From: Balneolales bacterium
GTDB taxonomy: Bacteria > Bacteroidota > Rhodothermia > Balneolales > Natronogracilivirgulaceae
Assembly: GCA_007127695.1 (NCBI GenBank)
Contig: SKYW01000118.1
Location: forward strand, 1 to 7,559
Length of the DNA stretch: 7,559 nucleotides
Reading direction: 5' to 3'
Within the stretch, counting starts at the first letter, position 1, and every line of letters begins with the position of its first letter. Below, in pieces: positions 1-7,169 of this stretch. The notes below the pieces were generated by a model, which worked only from the letters and a program-made list of their open reading frames with translations, searched no databases and was not told the DNA's origin. The translations under genes and the position numbers were made by a program.

Positions 1-391
1 CTTTTTCACAAATGGATCCCAGGATCAGTCTTGAAAAACCGGTGCGCCCGTGGCTGCTCATGACAATCAGGTCAAAATCCCTGCCCGTTTCCACGATGGT
101 GCGGGCGGCGTTGCCGATGCATACCACCGGTTCCGCGCGAAATTCCTCATCCACATATTTCGCAGCCAGGTCTTCAAGCTTCTTATGAAGCGATTTTTCA
201 AGAGTGCGCAGATCGGCTTCCGGACTTGTTTCGCCCATATAGTAAAATCCATCCAGTTCATTCACTTGCATATATGCATGGAATGGCGTCACCTTGCCTT
301 TGAGCAATTTGGCAAGTGCAACGGCATTGGGAAACGCCAGTAAACTGAGTTCGGAAAAGTCGGTGGGTACGAGAATCCGCGGCTGCTTCAT
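1..391 (-). CDS. Universal stress protein (UspA family), C-terminus cut by window edge
   Basis: The 130 visible residues form a UspA-type nucleotide-binding alpha/beta fold of the cytoplasmic stress-protein family. The N-terminus has the first beta strand followed by VPTDFSE, with the conserved Asp at residue 11. Near the cut end is SSHGRTGFSRLILGS (residues 112-126), which fits the ATP-binding pattern G-2X-G-9X-G-(S/T) seen in ATP-binding members. The first Gly is Ser112; G115, G125 and S126 are present, so ATP binding is plausible but unproven. The ATG at 389-391 is chosen because AGGAG lies 6 nt upstream (398-402 on the plus strand), the best ribosome binding site among the minus-strand genes. 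It is downstream of the patatin gene, 90 bp away on the same strand. Whether it has one Usp domain (about 150 aa) or two (about 280 aa) cannot be told. Confidence 0.9.
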   Translation of the reverse strand, partial: MKQPRILVPTDFSELSLLAFPNAVALAKLLKGKVTPFHAYMQVNELDGFYYMGETSPEADLRTLEKSLHKKLEDLAAKYVDEEFRAEPVVCIGNAARTIVETGRDFDLIVMSSHGRTGFSRLILGSICEK

Positions 392-397
392 ACGACA

Positions 398-402
398 CTC
401 CT
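398..402 (-). promoter_or_regulatory. Ribosome binding site of the universal stress protein gene
   Basis: AGGAG on the minus strand sits 6 nt before the ATG of the stress-protein gene. It fixes the start, and it contrasts with the other four minus-strand genes, where no comparable motif is visible. Confidence 0.7.
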
Positions 403-481
403 GGTAAGGTCATTGATTATCAGCAAGGTAGCCAATCTGATACTATTGGACAAGATATCGGTGCAATATCGCAGAACAAGC

Positions 482-2686
482 TCAGAAATTCATCCCTATC
501 TGGAATTCGAAAAGCACGGTGTTTTCACTGCTTCCCATAAAGATCGCCTCTATGGGACCGAGGATCGTGTTCCAGCTGATGGCGGCGGCCCAGCCCCATT
601 TTGGCAGGGTCTCGAAGACCGATAGGTCCATGCGGTCGTAGGTGCTGCCCACATTGAAAGCCGGTGTCACGTAAAAGTTGCCATAAAAGCGGTACTGGGC
701 CGCTGTACTCGCCACGAGCAGGTTGCTGCCTGACAGGGCATCCTTAAGATAGCCGGCAAAACTTTGGTAGCCACCGGCATAATAGCGGTAATGAAGCGGC
801 TGCACGTCTCCGAAGCTGTATCCTCCCAGCAGTCTCTGAATGATCGTGAGCCTGGAGGATGCCGGGAAGTACCCCTTCCAGAATCCGTGGATCCGTCCAA
901 AGGAGAGATCGTTGGGAAGGAAAGAAGGGGCGAATTCGGTCCTTGCCAGGAAATGGAATCCGCTCGTTGGCAGATTGGAGCGGTCCAGGTTGTCAAATTC
1001 CAGCTCACCGACCAGAAGATGCAGGCTGTTCCAGTCGCTTGGAACATCCAGGGAGCCGATGTTTTCGAAAAGGGTGAAGCGTTCGAAACGGTACCCCGCT
1101 CCCATATGGATGACAGAGGCGTAGAGGGGTCCGGTCAGTGCTTCGGCAAAAAGGACATCGGTCCTGACCCCTGCCTCGCGGCGACCGTTGCGGTAGATGT
1201 CGTTCTCATGTTCCCGGTATCCCGCTGCACCGTGGAAGGCCAGGCGCGGTTCGATGCCGATATAGTTGAAATACTGAATTTCTGCCAGGGTTTCGTAGCC
1301 CAGCCGCACATTCAGCCGGGCAGTGGATGCAGGGAATATCAGGTTGCGGAAGGAGGCGTTGAACAGGATCGAAGGCCTGGTCATGTTATTGTGGTAAATT
1401 CCGGTCTGGATGGTGTTGGCAGTCTGTTCCTCCAGATGGATGACAAGGTCCGCCTCATCGTATGTGCCGTTCCAGTCAAGCCGGTAGGTGACGCGGTCGA
1501 AGCGCTGCATTCCGTAAAGCCGCATCAGGGCGTTGGCAAGTATCTCCTCGTCAACGGTATTTCCGCTGTAGATCTGCAGCTTGGACCGTATGTGGTCCTT
1601 GGGCACGGTCTTGAGTCCCTCGATAGTGACGGAGCGTACCCGGAAAGATTCCAGCTGTTGGAAGGCAAGCATTTGTGAGCCGTTTTTGGTGGACCTCAGA
1701 TCGTTCAGCGAATCTGCGAGTGCGCGAATTTCGTCGATCCGGGCCCGGGCAGAGGTTTCTCCGGTCTGGATGATCTCATCTACTTCGCCAAAGCTCAACG
1801 TTTCGTACTGGCTCAGGTCGGGCCGGATGTAGAAATCGGCCTTGTCCCGCTGGATGTCCATGGATGTGCGCATTCCAATCACGATGGTTTGTGTCAGGAT
1901 ATCGGGCAGTGACAACAGTTCATCCGCCGGCCTGAGATCGGAACTTGAGTTGACGGAAATGACAAAGTCGGCGCCCATGTCAAAGGCCTCCTGCACGGGC
2001 ATGTTGTTCAGAACACCACCATCCACCAGATACCGTCCGTCGAGCCAGACCGGTTCAAAGATGGAGGGAATGGACATGCTGGCCCGGATGGCGTCAGGCA
2101 GGAAACCGCGGTCAAGGATCACCTGCTCGCCGAGTTCCAGATCGGTTGCTATGCACAGGAAGGGACGCGGGAGCTCCAGGAAGTCCTCGACACCATGGTA
2201 TGGCCAGGTCAGCCGGGCAAACAGATTGAAAATATAATTGCCGGATACGAGTCCCGTTGGCAGCGTGACACTTGTTCCCTCAACGGGAAAGGATACGGTG
2301 AAAATGCCATCGTATTTTTTTTCCTCCATGGGCAGGTGCCTTCGGTCAACGCGCTCTTCGAAGAGCTGGCGCCAGTCGGCATTTCGCACCACGGCCTCCA
2401 TCTGTTCCGGGGAGTACCCCATGGCATAAAGTGCGCCGACAATCGAGCCCATACTGGTCCCTGTGACCAGGTCGACCGGGATTCCGGCCTCCTCGAAAAC
2501 CTTGAGAACCCCGATGTGGGCCAGGCCTGCCGCTCCGCCGCCGCTGAGCGTGAGGCCGACGACAAAATCGTGTTCAAAGTCTACTTTGCGCGCTGTCTCC
2601 TGAGAGAGAGCGTGACCGGCATTTACCATAATGGACAGGGCAAGGAGAAGCCATGCCCTGATGACTGCAATCCGCAACACTTTCAT
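482..2686 (-). CDS. Patatin-like phospholipase with POTRA and outer-membrane beta-barrel (PlpD/type Vd-like)
   Basis: This 734-aa protein begins with a signal peptide: basic start, hydrophobic stretch at residues 11-21, and likely cleavage near Ala26 (GHA). The patatin domain follows (about 42-325). It has the glycine-rich oxyanion motif SGGGAAG (48-54), the nucleophile Ser78 in GTSMG (76-80) and the catalytic Asp222 in DGG, so the Ser-Asp dyad is intact. A single POTRA-like domain covers about 348-422, and the rest (about 430-734) is rich in alternating strands and ends in Phe (IGMNF), typical of BamA-assembled outer-membrane proteins. This matches the architecture of the type Vd protein PlpD of Pseudomonas aeruginosa. 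Expected role: phospholipase or lipid acyl hydrolase at the cell envelope. Whether the lipase domain is exposed outside or in the periplasm is not shown. The ATG at 2684-2686 gives the signal peptide but has no clear Shine-Dalgarno. It lies 143 bp downstream of korB. Confidence 0.92.
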   Translation of the reverse strand: MKVLRIAVIRAWLLLALSIMVNAGHALSQETARKVDFEHDFVVGLTLSGGGAAGLAHIGVLKVFEEAGIPVDLVTGTSMGSIVGALYAMGYSPEQMEAVVRNADWRQLFEERVDRRHLPMEEKKYDGIFTVSFPVEGTSVTLPTGLVSGNYIFNLFARLTWPYHGVEDFLELPRPFLCIATDLELGEQVILDRGFLPDAIRASMSIPSIFEPVWLDGRYLVDGGVLNNMPVQEAFDMGADFVISVNSSSDLRPADELLSLPDILTQTIVIGMRTSMDIQRDKADFYIRPDLSQYETLSFGEVDEIIQTGETSARARIDEIRALADSLNDLRSTKNGSQMLAFQQLESFRVRSVTIEGLKTVPKDHIRSKLQIYSGNTVDEEILANALMRLYGMQRFDRVTYRLDWNGTYDEADLVIHLEEQTANTIQTGIYHNNMTRPSILFNASFRNLIFPASTARLNVRLGYETLAEIQYFNYIGIEPRLAFHGAAGYREHENDIYRNGRREAGVRTDVLFAEALTGPLYASVIHMGAGYRFERFTLFENIGSLDVPSDWNSLHLLVGELEFDNLDRSNLPTSGFHFLARTEFAPSFLPNDLSFGRIHGFWKGYFPASSRLTIIQRLLGGYSFGDVQPLHYRYYAGGYQSFAGYLKDALSGSNLLVASTAAQYRFYGNFYVTPAFNVGSTYDRMDLSVFETLPKWGWAAAISWNTILGPIEAIFMGSSENTVLFEFQIGMNF

Positions 2687-2756
2687 AAGCAGCCCGCATT
2701 ACCGGTGGATCGCTGCTGCATTTCACGAGTCCGCCGCTGGTCCATTCCCTGACTGG

Positions 2757-2781
2757 GAATTATATCTGGCTAAGAATTATA
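2757..2781 (-). promoter_or_regulatory. Possible tandem -10 elements upstream of the patatin gene
   Basis: The plus strand carries GAATTATA twice (2757-2764 and 2774-2781), exactly 17 bp apart. Read on the minus strand, each contains a perfect TATAAT (2759-2764 and 2776-2781), 70-95 bp before the patatin start. No convincing -35 hexamer is seen at 17 bp from either one, so this is only a candidate promoter giving the patatin gene transcription independent of korAB. Confidence 0.3.
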
Positions 2782-2788
2782 CCACGTA

Positions 2789-2817
2789 TAGCGTTTGTTA
2801 CCTCTGACGTAACGCTA
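2789..2817 (-). other. Inverted repeat just after korB
   Basis: TAGCGTT (2789-2795) and AACGCTA (2811-2817) are perfect 7-bp complementary arms around a 15-nt spacer. An alternative fold pairs GTTAC with GTAAC. It lies 12 bp downstream of the korB stop. No T-run follows on the minus strand, so it is not a typical intrinsic terminator. It could be an mRNA 3'-end hairpin or a protein-binding site. Confidence 0.3.
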
Positions 2818-2829
2818 CTGGATGGTCGC

Positions 2830-3882
2830 TCACTTCACGGTCCAGGTCTCTTCGCCTGTAAGCAACTCTTCCAGGTCGCCATCGCCACGCTGTTCCACGG
2901 TGGCGGCTATCTGCTCCTGGACCATCCGTTCGTAGGTCGGACGCTCTTCGGCCAGAAATACTCCGAACGGTCTGGGCAGCTTGCCCTCCCGGGTGTTGTC
3001 ATCGAACAGGGAAGTCAGCAGCCAGGCCTTGTTCCGGTCTTTTTCATCGTGGACCCAGAGGTCGTCCCTGGACCATTTGCTGCTTCTCAGGTCGACGATT
3101 TCCGGCCGGCAGCCATCCAGACGAACACCGAATGCATCATCGGAACCGAAGACGAGCGGTTGCCCATCCTCAAGATAGAGGCTGGTACTGTCCCGGAGCG
3201 ATTTATCCGTGTAGGGGCTGAAGGCGCCGTCATTGAAGACAATACAATTCTGGTAGATTTCCAGGAAAGAGGTCCCTTTGTGTTCGGCGGTGCGTTCCAG
3301 CATGCTTTGGAGGTGTTTTGGATCCCGGTCCATGGCGCGGGCTACGAAAGAGCCGTTGGCGCCAAGTGCCAGAGCAAGGGGGTTGAACGGACTGTCCACA
3401 GATCCGGTCGGGGAGGTCTTGGTGACCTGTCCCTGAGGCGAAGTGGGTGAATACTGTCCCTTGGTGAGGCCGTAGATCTCGTTGTTGAACAGCAGTACAT
3501 TGATATCCAGGTTCCTGCGCAGCAGGTGGATGATGTGATTCCCGCCGATGGACAGTGCGTCCCCGTCGCCGGTAACCACCCAGACGCTCAGGTCGGGCCG
3601 TGACACTTTCAGGCCTGTGGCTATAGCCGGCGCCCGTCCGTGAATACCGTGCATACCGAAGGTATTCATGTAGTAGGGGAACCGGGAGGAGCAGCCGATT
3701 CCAGCGACGAACACGATGTTTTCAGGATCCAGGCCCAGTTTTGGCATCAGCGCCTGAACCTGCTTGAGGATGGTGTAGTCACCGCATCCGGGACACCAGC
3801 GGACTTCCTGGTCCGATGCAAAATCTTTCGCTTGCAGGTTTCCGTTGGCCCGGGGTTGGCTGACAGTTTTTTGGGTGCTCAT
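2830..3882 (-). CDS. korB: 2-oxoacid:ferredoxin oxidoreductase, beta subunit (KorB, probably 2-oxoglutarate)
   Basis: The 350-aa product is the thiamine-pyrophosphate and iron-sulfur subunit of a 2-oxoacid:ferredoxin oxidoreductase. With KorA it converts 2-oxoglutarate plus CoA to succinyl-CoA and CO2 while reducing ferredoxin. Visible motifs: CPGCG (Cys30, Cys33), IGCSSR (Cys64) and a later Cys213 in IYQNC, together the expected four [4Fe-4S] ligands. GIHGRAPAIATG (79-90) and the TPP/Mg motif GDGDA (105-109) with the NN pair at 133-134 complete the cofactor site. The length fits KorB of the characterised Mycobacterium tuberculosis KorAB. The ATG at 3880-3882 has no clear ribosome binding site. 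korA is 79 bp upstream on the same strand. 2-oxoglutarate is inferred from the two-subunit architecture; pyruvate or another 2-oxoacid is not excluded. Confidence 0.93.
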   Translation of the reverse strand: MSTQKTVSQPRANGNLQAKDFASDQEVRWCPGCGDYTILKQVQALMPKLGLDPENIVFVAGIGCSSRFPYYMNTFGMHGIHGRAPAIATGLKVSRPDLSVWVVTGDGDALSIGGNHIIHLLRRNLDINVLLFNNEIYGLTKGQYSPTSPQGQVTKTSPTGSVDSPFNPLALALGANGSFVARAMDRDPKHLQSMLERTAEHKGTSFLEIYQNCIVFNDGAFSPYTDKSLRDSTSLYLEDGQPLVFGSDDAFGVRLDGCRPEIVDLRSSKWSRDDLWVHDEKDRNKAWLLTSLFDDNTREGKLPRPFGVFLAEERPTYERMVQEQIAATVEQRGDGDLEELLTGEETWTVK

Positions 3883-3945
3883 AATACTATTTGATGATTC
3901 GTTTGGTCGGTAAATTTCGTGTAAGTGGGAATACGAGGTCCCGCA

Positions 3946-3959
3946 GTGCCGGGGGGCAC
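3946..3959 (-). other. Small GC hairpin in the korA-korB spacer
   Basis: GTGCC (3946-3950) and GGCAC (3955-3959) form a 5-bp GC-rich stem with a 4-nt loop, 2 bp beyond the korA stop codon. No T-tract follows, so it is unlikely to terminate transcription. It could protect the korA 3' end or set the korA:korB ratio. The stem is short and could be chance. Confidence 0.25.
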
Positions 3960-3961
3960 CG

Positions 3962-5818
3962 TCAGGATTTGCACATTTGGGTGATCTTTTCCTTGAGTTC
4001 CGCTACCATGAGAGGCACGCCCTGTACACGGTTGAAGCCTTCCACCGGAAGCAGGAATCGTTCTCTCAGGATTCGCGAGAGTTGTCCGCGGTTGATTTCG
4101 GGGACAAGGATTTTCTCAAAGCCGGACAAAAGGCTTTCGAGGTTTTTCGGGAAAGGATTCAGATAGCGCAGGTGGAGGAAGGATACATCCATTCCGTCCT
4201 CCCGGGCTTCGCTCACGGCGGATTTGATGGTTCCATAGGTGGAGCCCCATCCAACCACGAGAAGCTTCCCTTTCTCATTGCCCTCATCGATTTTCTGATC
4301 CGGAATAAAGTTGGCGATCATATCCCGCTTCATCTCCCGCATCTCGGTCATCCTGTGATGGTTGTCCGGGTCGTAGGAGATATTGCCTGTCTCATGATCC
4401 TTTTCGAGGCCGCCGATGCGGTGTGCCAGGCCTTTTGTACCGGGGACAGCCCATGGACGCACCAGGTTTTCATCCCGTTTGTAGGGGAGGAACGGGGTAT
4501 CGTCCTGCCCGTTGTCGCGTGCTTTTTCAAAACGGGGGTCGATGGGTTTGAGTTCGGGAATTTTCGGCAGTTTCCAGGGTTCGGCACCGTTGGCGATGTA
4601 GCCGTCGGTGAGCAGCATTACCGGCACCATGTGTTCCACGGCAATCCGGCAGGCTTCGTAGGTGACATCGAAGCAGTCGGCCGGGGATGAAGCGGAAATG
4701 ATGGCAACGGGTGCTTCGCCGGCCCGGCCATAGAAGGCCTGCATGAGATCGGACTGTTCCGTTTTGGTCGGGAGTCCGGTCGAGGGTCCTGCCCGCTGGA
4801 CGTTGACGATCACCAGCGGGAGTTCCAGTATGGTGGCCAGCCCGATGGCTTCGCCTTTTAGGGCGACACCGGGACCCGAACTGGTCGTAATCCCCAGGCT
4901 GCCTCCGAACGATGCGCCGATAGCCGAGGCTACAGCGGCAATCTCATCTTCTGCCTGGAAGGTGGTGACACCGTAATTCTTGAGTCCGGAGAGCCCCTGC
5001 AGGATCTCGGAAGCCGGGGTGATCGGGTAGGAGCCGAGGAATACAGGGAACCCGGATCTTTTTGCCACGGCAGCGATGCCCAGTACGATGGCATCGTTAC
5101 CGGTGATATTCCGGTATTTGCCCGGCTCGATGGGGGCCGCATCCACACTGTACCGCTCGCTGAAGAGCTCGGTGGCAATGGCATAGGTAAACCCGTCGTT
5201 GAGTGCCTTGATGTTGGCTTCGGCAATCTGGGGTTTTTTGGCAAATTTCCTGTTCAGGAACTGGATGGTGGAATCCAGCGACCGGCTGAAGAGCCAGTAG
5301 AGCACCCCGAGCACGAACATGTTCTTGCTGCGGTCGATTTCCTTGAGCGACAATCCGGTGTCCTTCAGGCTCTCGCGCGTCATCTTGGTCACATCGATTT
5401 CGATGACGATATACCCTGAGTTTTTGGCATCCGGTATCGGGGTTTCTTCCGGGGCATATTTGGCCAACGAAAGGTCCTTTTTACCGAAACCGTCGGTATT
5501 GGCAATGATGATGCCACCGGGTTTGAGGTATTTGAGATTGGCCTTGAGTGCGGCAGCGTTCATGACAACCAGCACATCGCACATATCGCCGGGGGTGTAA
5601 ATGGCCTTGCTCCCGAAATGGATCTGGAAACCGGACACTCCGGCGACCGTACCCGCCGGGGCTCGGATCTCTGCCGGATAGTCGGGGAAGGTGCTGAGGT
5701 CGTTGCCTGAAAGGGCGGTGGTGCTGGTGAATTGGGAGCCGGTAAGCTGGATACCGTCACCGGAATCGCCTGCAAAACGGATGGTGACTTCCTTCTTCTG
5801 CTTCTCAATAATACTCAT
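3962..5818 (-). CDS. korA: 2-oxoacid:ferredoxin oxidoreductase, fused gamma-alpha subunit (KorA)
   Basis: The 618-aa product is the partner of KorB. Residues 10-220 are the gamma domain (starts VTIRFAGDSGDGIQL), separate in many archaeal enzymes but fused here at the N-terminus. Residues 240-430 are the pyrimidine-binding alpha domain with YPITP (264-268), the glutamate-bearing QAEDE (288-292) and TSSGPG (312-317). Residues about 515-618 form the C-terminal domain with VGWGSTYG. The order and length match KorA of Mycobacterium tuberculosis KorAB. The ATG at 5816-5818 (MSIIEKQ) is preferred. An in-frame TTG at 5831-5833 would add only five residues (MRFKT), and neither start has a clear Shine-Dalgarno. 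No ferredoxin-like delta subunit is encoded here, so electrons must go to a ferredoxin made elsewhere. It precedes korB and lies 190 bp after the rlmN-like gene. Confidence 0.93.
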   Translation of the reverse strand: MSIIEKQKKEVTIRFAGDSGDGIQLTGSQFTSTTALSGNDLSTFPDYPAEIRAPAGTVAGVSGFQIHFGSKAIYTPGDMCDVLVVMNAAALKANLKYLKPGGIIIANTDGFGKKDLSLAKYAPEETPIPDAKNSGYIVIEIDVTKMTRESLKDTGLSLKEIDRSKNMFVLGVLYWLFSRSLDSTIQFLNRKFAKKPQIAEANIKALNDGFTYAIATELFSERYSVDAAPIEPGKYRNITGNDAIVLGIAAVAKRSGFPVFLGSYPITPASEILQGLSGLKNYGVTTFQAEDEIAAVASAIGASFGGSLGITTSSGPGVALKGEAIGLATILELPLVIVNVQRAGPSTGLPTKTEQSDLMQAFYGRAGEAPVAIISASSPADCFDVTYEACRIAVEHMVPVMLLTDGYIANGAEPWKLPKIPELKPIDPRFEKARDNGQDDTPFLPYKRDENLVRPWAVPGTKGLAHRIGGLEKDHETGNISYDPDNHHRMTEMREMKRDMIANFIPDQKIDEGNEKGKLLVVGWGSTYGTIKSAVSEAREDGMDVSFLHLRYLNPFPKNLESLLSGFEKILVPEINRGQLSRILRERFLLPVEGFNRVQGVPLMVAELKEKITQMCKS

Positions 5819-5884
5819 GGTCTTGAATCGCAATGATTGGTTTTATAATTAGCGGAATATGTAGGTGAATTACGGAAAACATTA

Positions 5885-5896
5885 ACAACATGTTGT
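5885..5896. promoter_or_regulatory. Palindrome upstream of korA, possible operator
   Basis: ACAACATGTTGT is a perfect 12-bp palindrome, 67 bp before the korA start, in the AT-rich 190-bp spacer between the rlmN-like gene and korA. Its size and place would suit a dimeric regulator controlling korAB. Two TCATGA copies lie nearby (5925-5930 and 5933-5938). No regulator is identified, and no confident -35/-10 pair was found in the spacer. Confidence 0.3.
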
Positions 5897-6008
5897 GCCC
5901 TGTAATGGTCTGCATGATAAGGCGTCATGAGATCATGATTCTTATTACGCAAAGAAACATCAAAAAACAAGTAAAATCGGCTGTAAAAGAGTCGAATTTT
6001 GGTAATTT

Positions 6009-7169
6009 TCACTGGTCGTCCGCCGGATTGCGTGAAGCGGCGCAGCCGGACTGCAAGCCGTGGCGCATGGAGACCGAAACACGTTCTTCAGAACGGCACA
6101 CTTTGAGTTGGCCGCAGCCTGCGTTGATATCCTCGCCAAAGCACCAGCGGATGTCGACAGGAAAGCCCGCTTCCTCCAGAACACTCTGGAAGACATCGAT
6201 TTTTTCTTTTTCGGTCCGTTTCAGGCCGGCTTCCGGAACATCGTTGTACATGATCAGTGTGATGCCGGCACGCAGGTTCCCGAGATAGGCCACAAGCTTC
6301 CGGGCGTCTTCCGGGCGGTCGTTGATATGTTCCATCACCAGGTACTGGATGGTTGGTGCGTACCCGGTCTGGCGCTGGTGGAAGACGAGTGCGTCGCGAA
6401 TTTCCGGGAGACCGAGCCGGGAACTGACGGGCATGATCTCGTAACGCTTCTGTTGATCGGCGGAGTGGATGGATACGGCCAGCCGCACCTCGGGATGGTC
6501 CGATGCCAGCATGCGGATCTGCCTGAAAAGCCCGACAGTCGACACGGTGATCTGTGAGGGTGACGGACCGGGTGCTTCCGGGTCCCGCATAATGGTCAGC
6601 GCATCGGAGACAGCACGGTAGTTGTGCATCGGCTCACCCATGCCCATGAAATAGAGGTGGGTCAGATCCGCATTCAGCTCCTGCCGGACCACCTCTTCCG
6701 CCTTGCGTACCTGTTCCAGCAGCTCACCGGTGGTGAGGTTGCGGTGGAAGCCCATGCGCCCTGTTGCGCAGAACGAACATCCAAAAAAACAGCCGATCTG
6801 TGAGGAAATGCTGGCTGAACATTTCCGCAGCGTTCCGTTCGTCCATTCAGGGATGATGACGGTCTCGGTCAGGTGTCCGTCGTGGAGCACAAGGGTGAGC
6901 CGGTAAGAGCCATCCCGGCTGCGGCTCAGCTCGTGCTGTCCGGAGCGGCGGATCACAGCCACATGAGCAAGGGATTCGCGTTCTTCTTTTGAGAGACCCG
7001 GTATCCCGTCCACTCCGCTGACATGCTCGTGGAATACGGCCTCAAATACCTGTCGCCGCGAGCCCGGACGGAATCCCAGGTGATCGAAAAATTCATTCCA
7101 TTCGGTCAGGGAAATGTCGTTCAGATCGACCGGTAGTTGCTGTAGCAGATGATGCTGTCGGGAAGACAT
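6009..7169 (-). CDS. RlmN/Cfr-family radical SAM RNA methyltransferase, divergent (Ser at the C118 position)
   Basis: The 386-aa product has the RlmN/Cfr layout: an N-terminal helical domain (1-95), then a radical-SAM barrel with CX3CX2C at Cys127, Cys131 and Cys134 (CFFGCSFCATG), GMGEP, and the C-terminal methyl-carrier Cys352 in AGCGQL (equivalent to E. coli C355). RlmN makes 2-methyladenosine at 23S rRNA A2503 and in some tRNAs. The second catalytic Cys (C118 in E. coli RlmN, just before VSSQVGC) is Ser120 here (codon 6810-6812). LIPxNP is replaced by LIMYND, and the Arg of RG(D/E)DI is Phe344. Function may therefore differ from classical RlmN. The ATG at 7167-7169 (MSSRQ) fits the family's usual length. 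The frame stays open upstream to a TTG at 7376, but that would add 69 unlikely residues. No Shine-Dalgarno is visible. The gene symbol is withheld because of the missing Cys. Confidence 0.85.
   Translation of the reverse strand: MSSRQHHLLQQLPVDLNDISLTEWNEFFDHLGFRPGSRRQVFEAVFHEHVSGVDGIPGLSKEERESLAHVAVIRRSGQHELSRSRDGSYRLTLVLHDGHLTETVIIPEWTNGTLRKCSASISSQIGCFFGCSFCATGRMGFHRNLTTGELLEQVRKAEEVVRQELNADLTHLYFMGMGEPMHNYRAVSDALTIMRDPEAPGPSPSQITVSTVGLFRQIRMLASDHPEVRLAVSIHSADQQKRYEIMPVSSRLGLPEIRDALVFHQRQTGYAPTIQYLVMEHINDRPEDARKLVAYLGNLRAGITLIMYNDVPEAGLKRTEKEKIDVFQSVLEEAGFPVDIRWCFGEDINAGCGQLKVCRSEERVSVSMRHGLQSGCAASRNPADDQ

Noticed and set aside
454..470. GATAT/ATATC inverted repeat with a 7-nt loop after the patatin stop
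   Set aside because: The stem is only 5 bp with four A-T pairs, and no T-run follows on the minus strand, so it is too weak to call a terminator.
764..1678. 304-codon open frame on the plus strand
   Set aside because: It lies wholly antisense to the patatin barrel, which has clear domain signals and a C-terminal Phe. The plus-strand translation has no recognisable domain.
2195..2752. 185-codon open frame on the plus strand
   Set aside because: It is antisense to the signal peptide and catalytic motifs of the patatin gene; no domain and no ribosome binding site.
3977..4690. 237-codon open frame on the plus strand
   Set aside because: It is antisense to korA, whose motifs are intact; this is a shadow of codon bias.
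5831..5833. TTG as the korA start
   Set aside because: It adds five residues outside the conserved domain and has no better ribosome binding site than the ATG at 5818.
5950..6008. Possible terminator after the rlmN-like gene (AT-rich stem followed by T6 on the minus strand)
   Set aside because: The arms pair only as AAAA/TTTT and TCG/CGA with a bulge and a 13-nt loop, so the hairpin would be unstable.
6783..6789. T7 run (coding strand) inside the CX3CX2C motif of the rlmN-like gene
   Set aside because: It simply encodes two Phe codons after Cys. The frame is intact and nothing else points to slippage.
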